From CAVQFB01 sp963711675 (GTDB lineage: Bacteria; Acidobacteriota; Terriglobia; Terriglobales; Acidobacteriaceae), in the NCBI GenBank assembly GCA_963711675.1, contig CAVQFB010000017.1, positions 1 through 64,000 on the forward strand: a stretch of DNA of 64,000 bases. Reading direction: 5' to 3'. A program made the translations under genes and the position numbers. The notes beneath the pieces were generated by a model. It did no database searches, was not told where the DNA came from, and was given only the letters and a program-made list of their open reading frames with translations. Below, one piece after another: positions 1 through 9,948 of this stretch (position 1 is its first letter; each line of letters opens with the position of its first letter).

Positions 1-283
1 CGACAGCTTCGCTGCGGGCTTTCAGCTATCAGCTTTCAGCCATCAGTAAAACCACCACACGCCGCTTAAATCTTATGGGCCTAGAATCCCGCTCTACCGA
101 CGAAGGTTTCAAGGTTGCAGCGCGTCAAGGTTTCAAAGACTCTCAGCTTCAAGGTTTTCACCTCGAAACTTTGAAACTCTGAAATATTGAAATCTGAACC
201 GAGAAGCCTAAGCCTTCTCAGCGGGGTTTTCTCTCAGGCACTCATAAAAATTTACAGCCTTGTAGATTGCCCAATCTATTCAG
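1..283 (-). other. rRNA internal transcribed spacer, between tRNA-Ala and the off-window 23S
   Basis: This is spacer DNA downstream of tRNA-Ala in the minus-strand rRNA operon. The start of a 23S gene is not visible, so 23S must lie left of position 1. The stretch is rich in short imperfect repeats: a TTTCAAGG/CTTTGAAA series around 105-200 that can fold on itself, and a block of CAGCTTTCAGC words near 19-47 that recurs at 846-930. No credible open frame is present. The folds may be RNase III processing stems (inference). Confidence 0.5.
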
Positions 284-293
284 TTGTCAAACA
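284..293 (-). promoter_or_regulatory. boxA-like antitermination site ahead of 23S
   Basis: On the minus strand this reads TGTTTGACAA and is followed by CTGAATAG, resembling the boxA found between tRNA genes and 23S in many bacterial rRNA spacers. It lies downstream of tRNA-Ala, as expected for a second boxA. The assignment is by motif only. Confidence 0.4.
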
Positions 294-589
294 TCGTCCT
301 TGTGAAACTGCCGTCAGCCTTTAGCTCTTGGCTCTTAACCAAAAACCTCAGCCACAACATTTCACTACCCGCCTCAGCGGACTTGGATTTTTCTAAAAGC
401 TAAAAGCCAATGGCTAATAGCCCTCTTCCAACCCAATGTTCGGCGCCAAGCAACTTTCTCTAACCGGGATACGGAATCGGTTGTTGCATTGACGCCCAAC
501 AGCGAGCTGGCTGTCAGTCGGTTGTCATTGGTCGTTCGCATGTTAGTCAGCATTGCCGACGACTAACGACCCATGACGAACGCCTAAGA

Positions 590-665
590 TGGTGGAGCTG
601 ACCGGGATCGAACCGGTGGCCTCCTGGTTGCAAACCAGGCGCTCTCCCAGCTGAGCTACAGCCCC
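590..665 (-). tRNA. tRNA-Ala (TGC)
   Basis: The reverse complement starts GGGGCTGTAGCTCAG and ends with an encoded CCA. The anticodon stem CCTGG/CCAGG encloses the loop TTTGCAA, giving anticodon TGC. The T-arm GGTTCGATCC is present. The length is 76 nt. It sits in the 16S-23S spacer after tRNA-Ile, the standard arrangement. Confidence 0.97.
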
Positions 666-744
666 GTATCCGTCATTCGTCTTTGGTCGTTCGTCGTTAA
701 CAAACTGCATCAACGACTGACGACTAGCAACTAACGACTGATCT
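666..744 (-). other. Spacer between tRNA-Ile and tRNA-Ala with GACGAC/GTCGTT word repeats
   Basis: The 79-base spacer is built from permuted copies of words such as CGACTGACGACTAGC and GTCGTTCGTCGTT, which can pair with one another. Similar words occur at 519-580 (beyond tRNA-Ala) and near 49990-50010 by rpsF/rpsR. No gene is present. Confidence 0.4.
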
Positions 745-821
745 TGGTGGGCCTGGGTAGAGTTGAACTACCGACCTCACCCTTATCAGGGGTGCGCTCT
801 AGCCACCTGAGCTACAGGCCC
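745..821 (-). tRNA. tRNA-Ile (GAT)
   Basis: The reverse complement starts GGGCCTGTAGCTCAGG, has anticodon loop CTGATAA (anticodon GAT) in a CACCC/GGGTG stem, carries the T-arm GTTCAACTC, and ends with an encoded CCA. The length is 77 nt. It lies between 16S and tRNA-Ala on the same strand. Confidence 0.97.
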
Positions 822-845
822 GGTTACTCGATCCAACTTCCGGAG

Positions 846-930
846 CCTTGCTTCGTGGCTCTCAGCTATCAGCCTTCAGCTTTCAGCCGGATCGACTGAG
901 AGCTGACAGCTGAAAGCTGAGAGCTTCAGA
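846..930 (-). repeat. Inverted repeat of AGCTGAAAGCTGA words between 16S and tRNA-Ile
   Basis: Two arms, roughly 856-888 (CTCAGCTATCAGCCTTCAGC type) and 896-928 (GAGAGCTGACAGCTGAAAGC type), are reverse complementary with few mismatches and flank a short loop. The transcript would form a long hairpin between mature 16S and tRNA-Ile. The same word family occurs at 19-47. It could be an RNase processing stem or a dispersed low-complexity element. It is not a CRISPR, because the spacing is irregular. Confidence 0.55.
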
Positions 931-1126
931 TGTTATTCGAGGACTAGGTTGAACGCGCATCCGGGCTAAGCCCGGAATGACCATAATGCGAAGAAAGATT
1001 CAGGAAAGAGTGTCCGAACGGTTTTCCCATCTTAGTTGTCAGGTATGGCAACTTAGACGGGGTACATGGCAACATCCCCCGTATGTTTAAACCCCGAAGG
1101 GTCGCGGGAGTGCCATGACGTTCTCT

Positions 1127-2648
<1,522 letters not shown>

Positions 2649-2772
2649 AACCTGATGTCTGTCTGGGTAGACAGACCCGCCCCGCGTCCGTAGACGCAGG
2701 GACTATCTTGTGAGTACGCTCGGACTTGAGCCCGAACCTTCCTTACTCTCACTACTGGCACGTTCAACCTAT

Positions 2773-2785
2773 TTGTCAAAGAACC
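2773..2785 (-). promoter_or_regulatory. boxA antitermination site in the 16S leader
   Basis: On the minus strand this reads GGTTCTTTGACAA, close to the bacterial rRNA boxA consensus (TGCTCTTTAACAA in E. coli). It lies about 125 bases upstream of mature 16S and downstream of the predicted promoter, the expected order for Nus-factor antitermination. Two small perfect hairpins (2655-2675 and about 2686-2700) sit between boxA and 16S. Confidence 0.65.
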
Positions 2786-2868
2786 GATTCGCTTCCGCCT
2801 GAGCGGTGCGCCTTCAGTCCAGTCTGCAGCCACACGAATGCGGCGTCAGCTGTCCTCGAAACCTGTAA

Positions 2869-2897
2869 AAGCTACCTGTTCGCGCCCGCGCTGTCAA
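2869..2897 (-). promoter_or_regulatory. Candidate rRNA operon promoter
   Basis: On the minus strand a perfect -35 TTGACA (2892-2897) is separated by 17 bases from TAGCTT (2869-2874). The -10 matches the consensus weakly at 3 of 6 positions. The site sits about 85 bases upstream of boxA and is the only perfect -35 element seen in the leader. An rRNA operon usually has further promoters, and I cannot identify a second one convincingly. Confidence 0.45.
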
Positions 2898-3360
2898 CCC
2901 ATTGCACTCACAGGATTTCCACCTGTTTTGCACATGAGGAGCTCGGCACCGGCGCACTTCACATTCGCCGGAGGAGCTGATTTTGCGCGCGATAGAACGC
3001 GTCTTCCGCTTGGAAACGCCGTGCGCTGGCTCAAAGCCGCGCCCATCGGCACACGCCGAAGCGGAAGCTGGCAACTTGGTAAAAGACCGTTTGGAGGTTC
3101 TTGCGAAAAACGCGAAAAACCCTTCGAGGATCATTGTCCCCGAATGTGAACCCCGTGGCCGGGGTCAAATTGCAGAGGTTTTATGCTCTGTTTGATTAGA
3201 TGCCGGACAGGCGACGAGAGTTGCGGTAAATCGCCCGGCAAGCCACACACTGCTCTCGACGTAATGTTTATACCAGATGAATCCGGGATGCGCAATAGGG
3301 AGGTTTATGATTTGGGTACCGACCGAGCGGTCGGGGTGAACGCTCCCTGTTGGAGGAGCG
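2898..3360. other. Intergenic region upstream of the rRNA operon, no supported gene
   Basis: This lies between the rRNA promoter and the 3' end of the DUF1801 gene. Short open frames exist on both strands, but none has a ribosome binding site with a recognisable product. The stretch probably holds UP-element or regulatory DNA for the rRNA promoter, but no specific site can be supported. Confidence 0.5.
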
Positions 3361-3864
3361 CTACTTGCTCTTCGGTGTAGGTCTTCGCGGGCGCTGTTTT
3401 GCAGACACGGAGCGGATGATGAGCTGACGGCGCGTGCTCGCATGGATGGGAACACGCGCTCGCCGCAAGGCCTGATCCATCAGGCTGCGAATCTCGGGCT
3501 TATCCAGGTCGGCGGCACTTCCGAGCACGATGTGCCTGACAACGTTGCCGCTTCCTTTCAAAAGATGATCTGGATCAGGCAGCGTGGCTCCCTGCAGGAA
3601 GAAAAGCGACACCCATCTCGGGAAAAGTGCAATGGAGAATATTGCCTCAGAGGACTTTTCGCTTGGCCCGAAACCGCACGCCAGTGCGTTGTAGTTGTCA
3701 TAAACAAGTTCGACCGCATTGGGCAGGCGCTTGCGCATCTTCGCGAGGATACGTCTCCCCTCGGCGGCAATCTCGGGGCTGAACTTGTCAAGGAAGGAAT
3801 CGAGTTGCTGCTTCGGATTCGACACGGCCTTCGAGGATTTTCCGGTAGGGGCAGATTTCTGCAT
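3361..3864 (-). CDS. DUF1801 domain-containing protein
   Basis: The product is about 167 residues. The central part, with AKMRKRLPNAVELVYDNYNA followed by FPRWVSLFFLQGATLPDP and a lysine-rich C-terminal tail, matches the DUF1801 fold (YdhG-like, related to frataxin-type folds). The molecular function of the family is not settled. I chose the ATG at 3864 (MQKSAPTGKSSK) rather than an upstream start at 3930, because AAGGAT precedes it and the extra N-terminus would overlap the neighbouring gene. It is the last gene of a minus-strand group behind the beta-lactamase-like hydrolase. A C-terminal run of Arg/Lys/Pro suggests nucleic-acid or acidic-partner contact (inference). Confidence 0.75.
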   Translation of the reverse strand: MQKSAPTGKSSKAVSNPKQQLDSFLDKFSPEIAAEGRRILAKMRKRLPNAVELVYDNYNALACGFGPSEKSSEAIFSIALFPRWVSLFFLQGATLPDPDHLLKGSGNVVRHIVLGSAADLDKPEIRSLMDQALRRARVPIHASTRRQLIIRSVSAKQRPRRPTPKSK

Positions 3865-3926
3865 AACGATCCTTAGTGTTTCGCTGCGAATTCTATCCTG
3901 ATGAAGAACGCTTGTGCCACGCAGGC

Positions 3927-5132
3927 TCACTTCTTAGGCGCGTTGTACGGCGTGAACCCCTCCCATTCAATCGGCGTGAATGTGTTCCGCAGCAGCGTCT
4001 CCAGAAGTTCTTTATAGATGCCTTCACCGTTCGAGCTGTTCGTCATGATGACCATGCCGGTCTTTGGTCCGTCGCAGCCTGCGGCGTAGTGGCGAAAACC
4101 GTCGTCGTGTCCTTCTTTGAAGAAGGCCTTGCCATAGGGTGTGAAGTAAAGGCCCCATCCCAAGCCATAACTCAGGCGGATTGTCCTGTTCTCGTCGGTA
4201 GTCGCCGTGGAGAACGTGGGAAACTGGTGCTTCGAATCGATCTGTACCTGCGGGCTCAGCATAAGATCGTGCGTTTCTCTGCTCATACCTCTGCCCTGCA
4301 TCACCGCTTCCAGCAGGCGTGCGAAATCGGCAACGGTCGTCTGCATTCCTCCTGCAGCATCTGGCCGCGTGCGCCGCTGCGGACCCAGGGAGTGCTCCTG
4401 TTCGTCGTACGCATTGGCAAAGTCGTTTCCGAAGCGCGGCTCCCAGATCATGCTGGTACGGGTCATGCCGAATGGCTGGAAGATGCTCTCGCGCATCAGG
4501 TCGGTAAGCGACTTCTTGGTGACGATCTCGACCACCATTTGGAGAAGCACGATGCCTTCACCCGAGTATGCGAATCGCGTGCCAGGCTCGAAGTGAATGC
4601 TGAGCTTTCCGTCCTCGGCGAAACGCCGCCAATTAGGAAAGCCGCTGGTGTGCGACAAGAGCATCCTCGCGGTGATTTTCTTGTAGCGGGAATCGCCAGC
4701 AAGATCTTTGTAATTGTCGTATTCCGGGAGCGGCTTCGGCAGATACTGGTACACCGGCTTATCGAGATCGATGACTTTCTCTTCTACCAACTGCATCACC
4801 AGACATGCGAAGGTTGATTTCGATAGCGAGGCTGCGGTCATCACAGAATCCGTCGTCAGAGGCAGACTTTTCTCTTTGTCACGGAATCCATAAGCCTTCA
4901 CGTAGGCGATCTTGCCGTCGTTCAAGATGGCGATGCCAATTCCCGTAACCCTTCCCGCGTGCATCAGGCGAGTGACGGCGGTGTCGATGTCGGCGGACGT
5001 GATCGTGGTGCCGTCAAGACGGCGGATAGACGACGCTGTGCTCGCGGCTCTTGCCGGAGGCTTGGCCTGCTGTCCGACCGCTGTGGTCAAGAAGACCATC
5101 AGCGCAACGACAGGGATCACCCATTTGCTCAT
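3927..5132 (-). CDS. Exported serine hydrolase, class C beta-lactamase family
   Basis: The 401-residue protein has a signal peptide (residues 1-20, cut near AVG-QQA). The penicillin-binding-protein fold is shown by the SxxK motif SLSK (Ser102, Lys105, the nucleophile and general base), a YSG motif at 188-190 in place of YxN, and a C-terminal HDDG segment in place of KTG. Such proteins include esterases, D-aminopeptidases and PBP4*-type enzymes as well as true AmpC lactamases. The YSG/HxG pattern favours an esterase or peptidase over an antibiotic-resistance enzyme. The start is supported by TGGAG eight bases upstream. The substrate is unknown. Confidence 0.85.
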   Translation of the reverse strand: MSKWVIPVVALMVFLTTAVGQQAKPPARAASTASSIRRLDGTTITSADIDTAVTRLMHAGRVTGIGIAILNDGKIAYVKAYGFRDKEKSLPLTTDSVMTAASLSKSTFACLVMQLVEEKVIDLDKPVYQYLPKPLPEYDNYKDLAGDSRYKKITARMLLSHTSGFPNWRRFAEDGKLSIHFEPGTRFAYSGEGIVLLQMVVEIVTKKSLTDLMRESIFQPFGMTRTSMIWEPRFGNDFANAYDEQEHSLGPQRRTRPDAAGGMQTTVADFARLLEAVMQGRGMSRETHDLMLSPQVQIDSKHQFPTFSTATTDENRTIRLSYGLGWGLYFTPYGKAFFKEGHDDGFRHYAAGCDGPKTGMVIMTNSSNGEGIYKELLETLLRNTFTPIEWEGFTPYNAPKK

Positions 5133-5211
5133 GCGCCACTCCAGCGTCGAATGATAGACGCGGCAGCAGCAGCGTTGTCATGGGCCATCGCTTTGAAAAT
5201 CGAGCGGCTGA

Positions 5212-5412
5212 CTACTTGGGGGGATTTGTGATGACAGGCTGGGCGAACTGCTGGTGCTGGCCTACGTTTATGAAAGGCAGCCCGCCCAGGGTAACGCTAT
5301 AAAGGATCGATATGACGCCAGCCCAAGTTGGAAAGGTTACTGCCATCGACCACAGAAGGCTTTCCCAGGTTGGAAAGATCGACTTCGCCGAAGATATCGG
5401 ATTGAAAAACAT
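5212..5412 (-). CDS. Hypothetical small protein, possible membrane segment
   Basis: This is a 66-residue frame between the cupin gene and the beta-lactamase-like gene on the same strand. Its ATG is preceded by GAGG at seven bases. The middle is hydrophobic (about residues 17-48, rich in W, V, I and L) and could span the membrane. I recognise no family. It could be chance or a gene remnant. The flanks 5133-5211 and 5413-5587 hold nothing else supportable. Confidence 0.3.
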   Translation of the reverse strand: MFFNPISSAKSIFPTWESLLWSMAVTFPTWAGVISILYSVTLGGLPFINVGQHQQFAQPVITNPPK

Positions 5413-5587
5413 CTGCCGTCCTCGTTACGACCTGCCTGAGTCCCCTTCCTAACTCCAACTTCCACAGGTATCAACACTTGGAGTAGATGAAAGTAGCGGT
5501 GCGGCAGGAGTAAAGAGTCGGTCAAGGAACGTAAAGTTGTGTAAGAGACGAGGAGCTCTTGGCCCTTAGCTATTAGCTCTTGGCCGA

Positions 5588-6295
5588 TCAGTGAAATTCC
5601 AGAGTGACGAACTTCGCCGGCTTTTTGCCCACGTTCGTCAAGATGTGCATATAGCCGCCGGGAAGCCACTTGATGTCTCCAGCCTTGAACTTGCCGAGCA
5701 TTGGGCCCTGGCCCTCGACATCACTGCGCATATCAAGATCGCTGATCGCGACCAATAGATGTGGCCCCGCATGGTGATGGCTGGGTACAACACCTCCCGC
5801 CTGCAGTTCAAACTCAGTCACGCGCACGCCGTCTTTGACGAAGAGAATATGTTTGGTCCCGGCATTAAGCACGTCCAGGCCGCGCTCCTCATCCCAGGGT
5901 GGGGGCGGGGACCGCTTCGCCTTCTCGTCCTGCAAGAGTTCGATGGTGATGTTGCGAAACGGTGTTTTCGCCAGGTTACGCGCGATGTGGGCAAAATTGC
6001 CGGGGGCGAAGCGGGTCTCACCGTCCTGAATCTTGAGCTCGATCGGCTGCCAGCCTTCGACCTCGTTTGAAACATCGGAATCGCCTAGAGTCACGAAGAC
6101 GTAGTCGTGCCGGTGGCGGTGCATGAGCGTGGCTTCCTTCGGCGGCACCTCGACCTTGAAGGCGCGGATGTATTCGTTCTCGATGGCAAGGTGGTGATGA
6201 GGCTCGGAGGTAATTTCGACTTCCTGCGAGGTCTGAGCACTGAGGGCAATAGCCGCGACGAGAAGGAGCGGGAGGAGAAGAGAACGCGATTTCAT
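5588..6295 (-). CDS. Exported double-cupin domain protein
   Basis: The product is about 235 residues with a signal peptide from the ATG at 6295 (MKSRSLLLPLLLVAAIALSA). Two cupin modules are visible. The first has HRHRHDYVFV with a downstream PGNFAHIARN. The second has SHHHAGPHLLVAISD followed by PGGYMHILTN. Each contributes histidines of the usual cupin metal site. Exported bicupins of this type are common in Acidobacteria and have no assigned reaction. The gene leads a minus-strand group with the small ORF and the serine hydrolase. Confidence 0.75.
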   Translation of the reverse strand: MKSRSLLLPLLLVAAIALSAQTSQEVEITSEPHHHLAIENEYIRAFKVEVPPKEATLMHRHRHDYVFVTLGDSDVSNEVEGWQPIELKIQDGETRFAPGNFAHIARNLAKTPFRNITIELLQDEKAKRSPPPPWDEERGLDVLNAGTKHILFVKDGVRVTEFELQAGGVVPSHHHAGPHLLVAISDLDMRSDVEGQGPMLGKFKAGDIKWLPGGYMHILTNVGKKPAKFVTLEFH

Positions 6296-6390
6296 CAGGC
6301 GAGATTTTAGCACTAGGGAATAAGCCATCCGGCTTCTAGCTTTTTCGGCAGACCTGATCTCATAAGTGTGCGTGCCAATCTGCTGCTTTA

Positions 6391-6470
6391 ACCTCAGCGG
6401 CTAAAGCCCGATCTCCACCGAGCGTTAAGCGGCACGACTGAAGTCGTGCCCTCCCACAAGTCGTGCCCTC
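6391..6470. repeat. REP-like palindromic intergenic element, copy 1
   Basis: It contains the perfect 20-base palindrome arms GGCACGACT/AGTCGTGCC (6431-6450), a second partial AGTCGTGCC just after, and CCTCAGCGGCTAAAGCC about 40 bases before. The same two modules occur in inverted order at 61930-61989. It lies in the 252-base gap between the divergent cupin and DUF2905 genes, which holds no other feature I can support. Confidence 0.6.
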
Positions 6471-6547
6471 CTACAAAGTGTTTTATCGGATGTTTCTAGT
6501 TCATCCCTACCGACCAGAGCATTCCCGCGTGATTTACACTTTTCCTG

Positions 6548-6772
6548 ATGGCGGACCTCGGCAAATTGCTTGTGTTCCTGGGCGGAATGCTGCTGGTAAT
6601 CGGGCTGGTGTTCGTTCTGCTCGGGAAAACGAACCTTCCCATCGGGCGTCTTCCGGGCGACATCGTTTACCGCGGCAAGAACACTACTTTCTATTTTCCC
6701 CTCGCGACCTGCGTCTTGTTGAGCGTAGTACTTACCGTTGTCATGTACTTGATCGGCCGGTTCAGGCGTTAA
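6548..6772 (+). CDS. DUF2905 family small membrane protein
   Basis: The protein has 74 residues and two transmembrane helices (about 5-25 and 49-68). The connecting loop KTNLPIGRLPGDIVYRGKN is the hallmark of DUF2905. Function is unknown. The family is widespread and often sits near DNA-repair or tRNA-modification genes. It starts the plus-strand group and ends 22 bases before xseA. Confidence 0.85.
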   Translation: MADLGKLLVFLGGMLLVIGLVFVLLGKTNLPIGRLPGDIVYRGKNTTFYFPLATCVLLSVVLTVVMYLIGRFRR

Positions 6773-6794
6773 TCGTTCCTGTAAACTTCCTGCA

Positions 6795-8171
6795 GTGTCA
6801 CTTGGCGATCAACTCGACTTCAGTTTCCGCCCCCCGGAGAGGCGCATCTGGACGGTGCGCGACCTCGTGTCCGCAGTGCGTACCCAGCTGGAACGCGAAT
6901 ACACCGACGCGCTGGTGGAAGGCGAGATCTCTAACTATCGCGCGGCGGAGTCGGGGCATCTTTACTTCACGCTTAAAGACGAAGGCGCGCAGCTGCGCGT
7001 GGTGATGTTCCGCTCGCAAGCCCGGCTGCTTCGTTTCCGGCCGGACAACGGTATGCAGGTGCTGGTGCGCGGCCGGGTGACGGTTTACGAAGGGCGGGGC
7101 GAGCTGCAGATCTCCGCCGAATACATTGAGCCGAAGGGTGCTGGCGCGCTGCAGATTGCGTTCGAGCAGCTCAAGACTAAACTGCACGCGGAAGGACTGT
7201 TCGATCAGTCGCGAAAGAAAGCAATCCCTTCGATGCCGCGGTGCATTGGGGTTGTGACCTCGCCCCAGGCGGCCGCTCTGCAAGACGTTCTCAATATTCT
7301 GCATCGCCGGCATCACACCGCGAACGTCGTGATTTATCCCGCGCAGGTGCAAGGTGAAAGCGCACCGCTGGAGGTGAGCGCCGGGATTCGCTATTTCAAC
7401 AAGGCTGGCACCGTGGATGTGATCATCGTGGCACGCGGCGGCGGGTCAGCCGAGGACCTGGCTGCGTTCAACGATGAGAGTCTGGCTCGAGTGGTGGCAA
7501 GTTCGACGATTCCGATTATCTCGGCGGTCGGGCACGAGACGGACTTTACCATCATAGATTTTGTCGCTGACTTGAGGGCGCCGACTCCCTCGGCTGCTGC
7601 GGAGCTCGTGATCCGCTCACGCCAGGAGGTGGAAAATCAAGCCGAGGGCCTCTATGACCGGTTGGAGAGGGCCATGCGCTACCGCTTGCTGATGGGAAGG
7701 CAAGCCCTCACGGAACTGGCCCAGCACGGCGCGTTCGCCAGGATGGTGGACGCCATCAACCAGAGACAGCAGCGGCTGGACGATGCGTTGTATCGCTTGG
7801 AGCGTGCCCAGCGGCAGGTTCTGGAGCACCATCGCCGGCGCTGGGAGCTGGCCGCAGCGGCGGTGCGGCATTATGACGTACGCCGGATGCTGGGAAGCGC
7901 GCGGCAGGAACTGGCTGCCAAGATCGCGGCAATGACAGCACTCATCGAAAATCGCCTGCTGCATCGGCGAAATCAACTGGAGCGTTCGTCGGCGAGCCTG
8001 GAAGCGCTCTCACCGCTCGCAATTCTTAATCGGGGGTACGCGCTCGTCTTCGACTCTTCGGGAAGGCTGGTCAAGGATGCCGCCAAGGTAAAGGTCGGCG
8101 ACGAAATCACGGCGCGCGTCGCTCACGGGAATCTTACAGCTGCGGTAAAGAAGACAGCGCCTGGAAACTAG
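6795..8171 (+). CDS. xseA: Exodeoxyribonuclease VII large subunit
   Basis: The 458-residue length is typical. The N-terminal OB-fold domain (about 20-115; WTVRDLVSAVRTQLEREY, VEGEISNY) is followed by the catalytic domain with IGVVTSPQAAALQDVLNIL and ARGGGSAEDLAAFNDE, then SAVGHETDFTIIDFVADLRA. After that come the long coiled-coil region (about 270-400) and the C-terminal segment LAILNRGYALVFD. The start is GTG at 6795 with no strong ribosome binding site. The enzyme degrades single-stranded DNA to oligonucleotides with the small subunit XseB. No xseB frame follows. The next gene is cdaA. Confidence 0.96.
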   Translation: MSLGDQLDFSFRPPERRIWTVRDLVSAVRTQLEREYTDALVEGEISNYRAAESGHLYFTLKDEGAQLRVVMFRSQARLLRFRPDNGMQVLVRGRVTVYEGRGELQISAEYIEPKGAGALQIAFEQLKTKLHAEGLFDQSRKKAIPSMPRCIGVVTSPQAAALQDVLNILHRRHHTANVVIYPAQVQGESAPLEVSAGIRYFNKAGTVDVIIVARGGGSAEDLAAFNDESLARVVASSTIPIISAVGHETDFTIIDFVADLRAPTPSAAAELVIRSRQEVENQAEGLYDRLERAMRYRLLMGRQALTELAQHGAFARMVDAINQRQQRLDDALYRLERAQRQVLEHHRRRWELAAAAVRHYDVRRMLGSARQELAAKIAAMTALIENRLLHRRNQLERSSASLEALSPLAILNRGYALVFDSSGRLVKDAAKVKVGDEITARVAHGNLTAAVKKTAPGN

Positions 8172-8356
8172 AAGAGCGGCGTCACGAAGAATTGTTCCCC
8201 TTCTTGCAATCGGATTGGACAAGAGAAAAACCACGCGAGGTACGTTCGCGCAGCCTCCGGGAACACGCGGTGACACCGCTGGGCTGGATGAGGACTGGAT
8301 TACAATGAAGGGGGTTGACGGCATTTCTGTTTGAGTCGGGAAAGAGGTAATCATTG

Positions 8357-9247
8357 ATGCAGTGGCTCTTGCCGTTGCCACACGTGTCGGTGCTGTCGGT
8401 TATCGACATCTTTCTGGTGGCGGTGATCATTTATGAGTTTCTGCTGCTGATCCGCGGCACCCGTGCCGCGCCCATGCTGCTGGGCGTCGTGGTCATCGCG
8501 CTCGCCTTCTACATTGCTCGCATCGGCGAACTGACCACGGTCAACTGGTTGCTCAACCGGGTGATTCCCTACGTCGTATTCGCACTGATCGTAGTCTTTC
8601 AGTCGGAGATCCGGCACGCTCTGGCCGGACTGGGAAGCAGGCTAACCTTCAGCCGAACCTCATCGTCAGAGGCGGAGGCCTACGACGACATCGTCCTCGC
8701 CGCTAATCTGTTCTCCCAAAACCAGACCGGCGCGCTGATCATCATCGAACGTGAAATTGGGTTGCGTACCTACATTGAGAGCGGAGTTCCACTGGATGCG
8801 CGTCTTTCCTACGATCTACTGGCTACCGTGTTTCGTCCCAGCGCTCCCCTGCACGATGGAGCGGTCATTATCCAGAAAGACCGGATCGCGGCGGCAGCAT
8901 GTTTTCTGCCTCTGTCGATGAACCCGGTGCTTTCGACGCAACTCGGCACCCGGCATCGCGCGGGCATCGGCATCACCGAAGAGACCGATGCGATTGCCGT
9001 CATCGTCTCCGAGGAGACCGGCTCAATCAGCCTGGCGGTGGGCGGCAAGATCGAGCGCGAGATGAGCGTCGAGCACTTGCGGGAGCGTTTGAGTGCGTTG
9101 CTGAGGCGGTTTGTGGCGCCGTCCACGCTACCCACTCCGATCGCCGCCAGTGACGCCGCCCGAAGTGACACCGACACGCCACCACGGGCCTCTGTACCAC
9201 GGGATATTGACCCGGGTGTGCAAACCGGAGTCGACGAGCAATCATGA
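8357..9247 (+). CDS. cdaA: Diadenylate cyclase CdaA (c-di-AMP synthase)
   Basis: The protein makes cyclic di-AMP from two ATP at the membrane. Three N-terminal transmembrane helices (about 12-80) precede the DAC domain, which shows the catalytic DGA motif (about 167-169) and the RHR motif in GTRHRAG (about 199-201). The length of about 296 residues fits, with a Pro/Thr-rich tail. I chose ATG 8357, which has AGAGG upstream, over the TTG at 8354. The stop overlaps the start of cdaR (ATGA), so the two are translationally coupled. The cdaA-cdaR-glmM order is the widely conserved c-di-AMP operon. Confidence 0.95.
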   Translation: MQWLLPLPHVSVLSVIDIFLVAVIIYEFLLLIRGTRAAPMLLGVVVIALAFYIARIGELTTVNWLLNRVIPYVVFALIVVFQSEIRHALAGLGSRLTFSRTSSSEAEAYDDIVLAANLFSQNQTGALIIIEREIGLRTYIESGVPLDARLSYDLLATVFRPSAPLHDGAVIIQKDRIAAAACFLPLSMNPVLSTQLGTRHRAGIGITEETDAIAVIVSEETGSISLAVGGKIEREMSVEHLRERLSALLRRFVAPSTLPTPIAASDAARSDTDTPPRASVPRDIDPGVQTGVDEQS

Positions 9248-9921
9248 GCACCTTCCTGCGGCGCTACGTTTTTCGCAACCTGGATCTCAAGATAGTTTCC
9301 GCGTTTGTAGCGTTCGGGTTGTGGCTGGCGGTGTCGCACAATCCCATCGCGGTGACGGAAATCGTGGTGCCTATCGAGTTCCATCACATTCCGGACAACA
9401 TGGAGATCGCTTCTGAGAGCGTGCCACAGGCACAGGTGCGAGTGCAGGGTCCCGAGCGGGCTATACGCCGGTTGACCGCCGCTGACATCCATGTGGAAAT
9501 TGACCTCACGGGAACGCCAGCTGGGGAACGAACCTTCGACCTGACGGCGCAACAAGTGAAGGAACCGCGAGAGTTTCAGGTTAAACAGATCATACCCGCA
9601 CAGCTGCAAGTTTCGTTGGACACGCGCATGAGGCGCCAAATCGAAATTCGACCGCGGGTTACCGGCACTTTTGCTTCGGGTCTGCGCATAGCCCGATTGG
9701 AGGCTGTACCCTCGACAGTGATGATCAGCGGACCGCGGAAGAGGGTAGAGATGATCGAATCAGCGACAACCGATCCCGTAGACGCTTCGGGCGCGATGGA
9801 TCGGGCATCGTTTACGACGCACGCCTATGTTTCCGATCCTCTCGTCCAGGTGGTTCAGCCTGGCCCAATAAGAGTGACCGTTATCATGGAAAGGGCTGCT
9901 GGGGCTCCCGGCGGCCTGTAA
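9244..9921 (+). CDS. cdaR: YbbR-domain protein, CdaA regulator
   Basis: The 225-residue protein has one N-terminal membrane helix (about 15-32, VSAFVAFGLWLAVS) and extracytoplasmic YbbR repeats (about 35-215). YbbR proteins next to cdaA bind and modulate the cyclase in Firmicutes, and the same role is inferred here from position. It overlaps cdaA by four bases and is followed 27 bases later by glmM. The protein has fewer YbbR repeats than the Bacillus homologue. Confidence 0.88.
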   Translation: MSTFLRRYVFRNLDLKIVSAFVAFGLWLAVSHNPIAVTEIVVPIEFHHIPDNMEIASESVPQAQVRVQGPERAIRRLTAADIHVEIDLTGTPAGERTFDLTAQQVKEPREFQVKQIIPAQLQVSLDTRMRRQIEIRPRVTGTFASGLRIARLEAVPSTVMISGPRKRVEMIESATTDPVDASGAMDRASFTTHAYVSDPLVQVVQPGPIRVTVIMERAAGAPGGL

Positions 9922-9948
9922 TCCGGTTTCCTGGCAAGCAAAATCAGA

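Noticed and set aside
1..930. Short regularly worded repeats as a possible CRISPR array
   Set aside because: Units are irregular in length, permuted and self-complementary, with no constant spacers and no cas genes nearby.
3876..4817. A 313-residue open frame on the plus strand
   Set aside because: It is antisense to the serine hydrolase, has no family signature, and its composition fits the reverse frame of a GC-rich gene.
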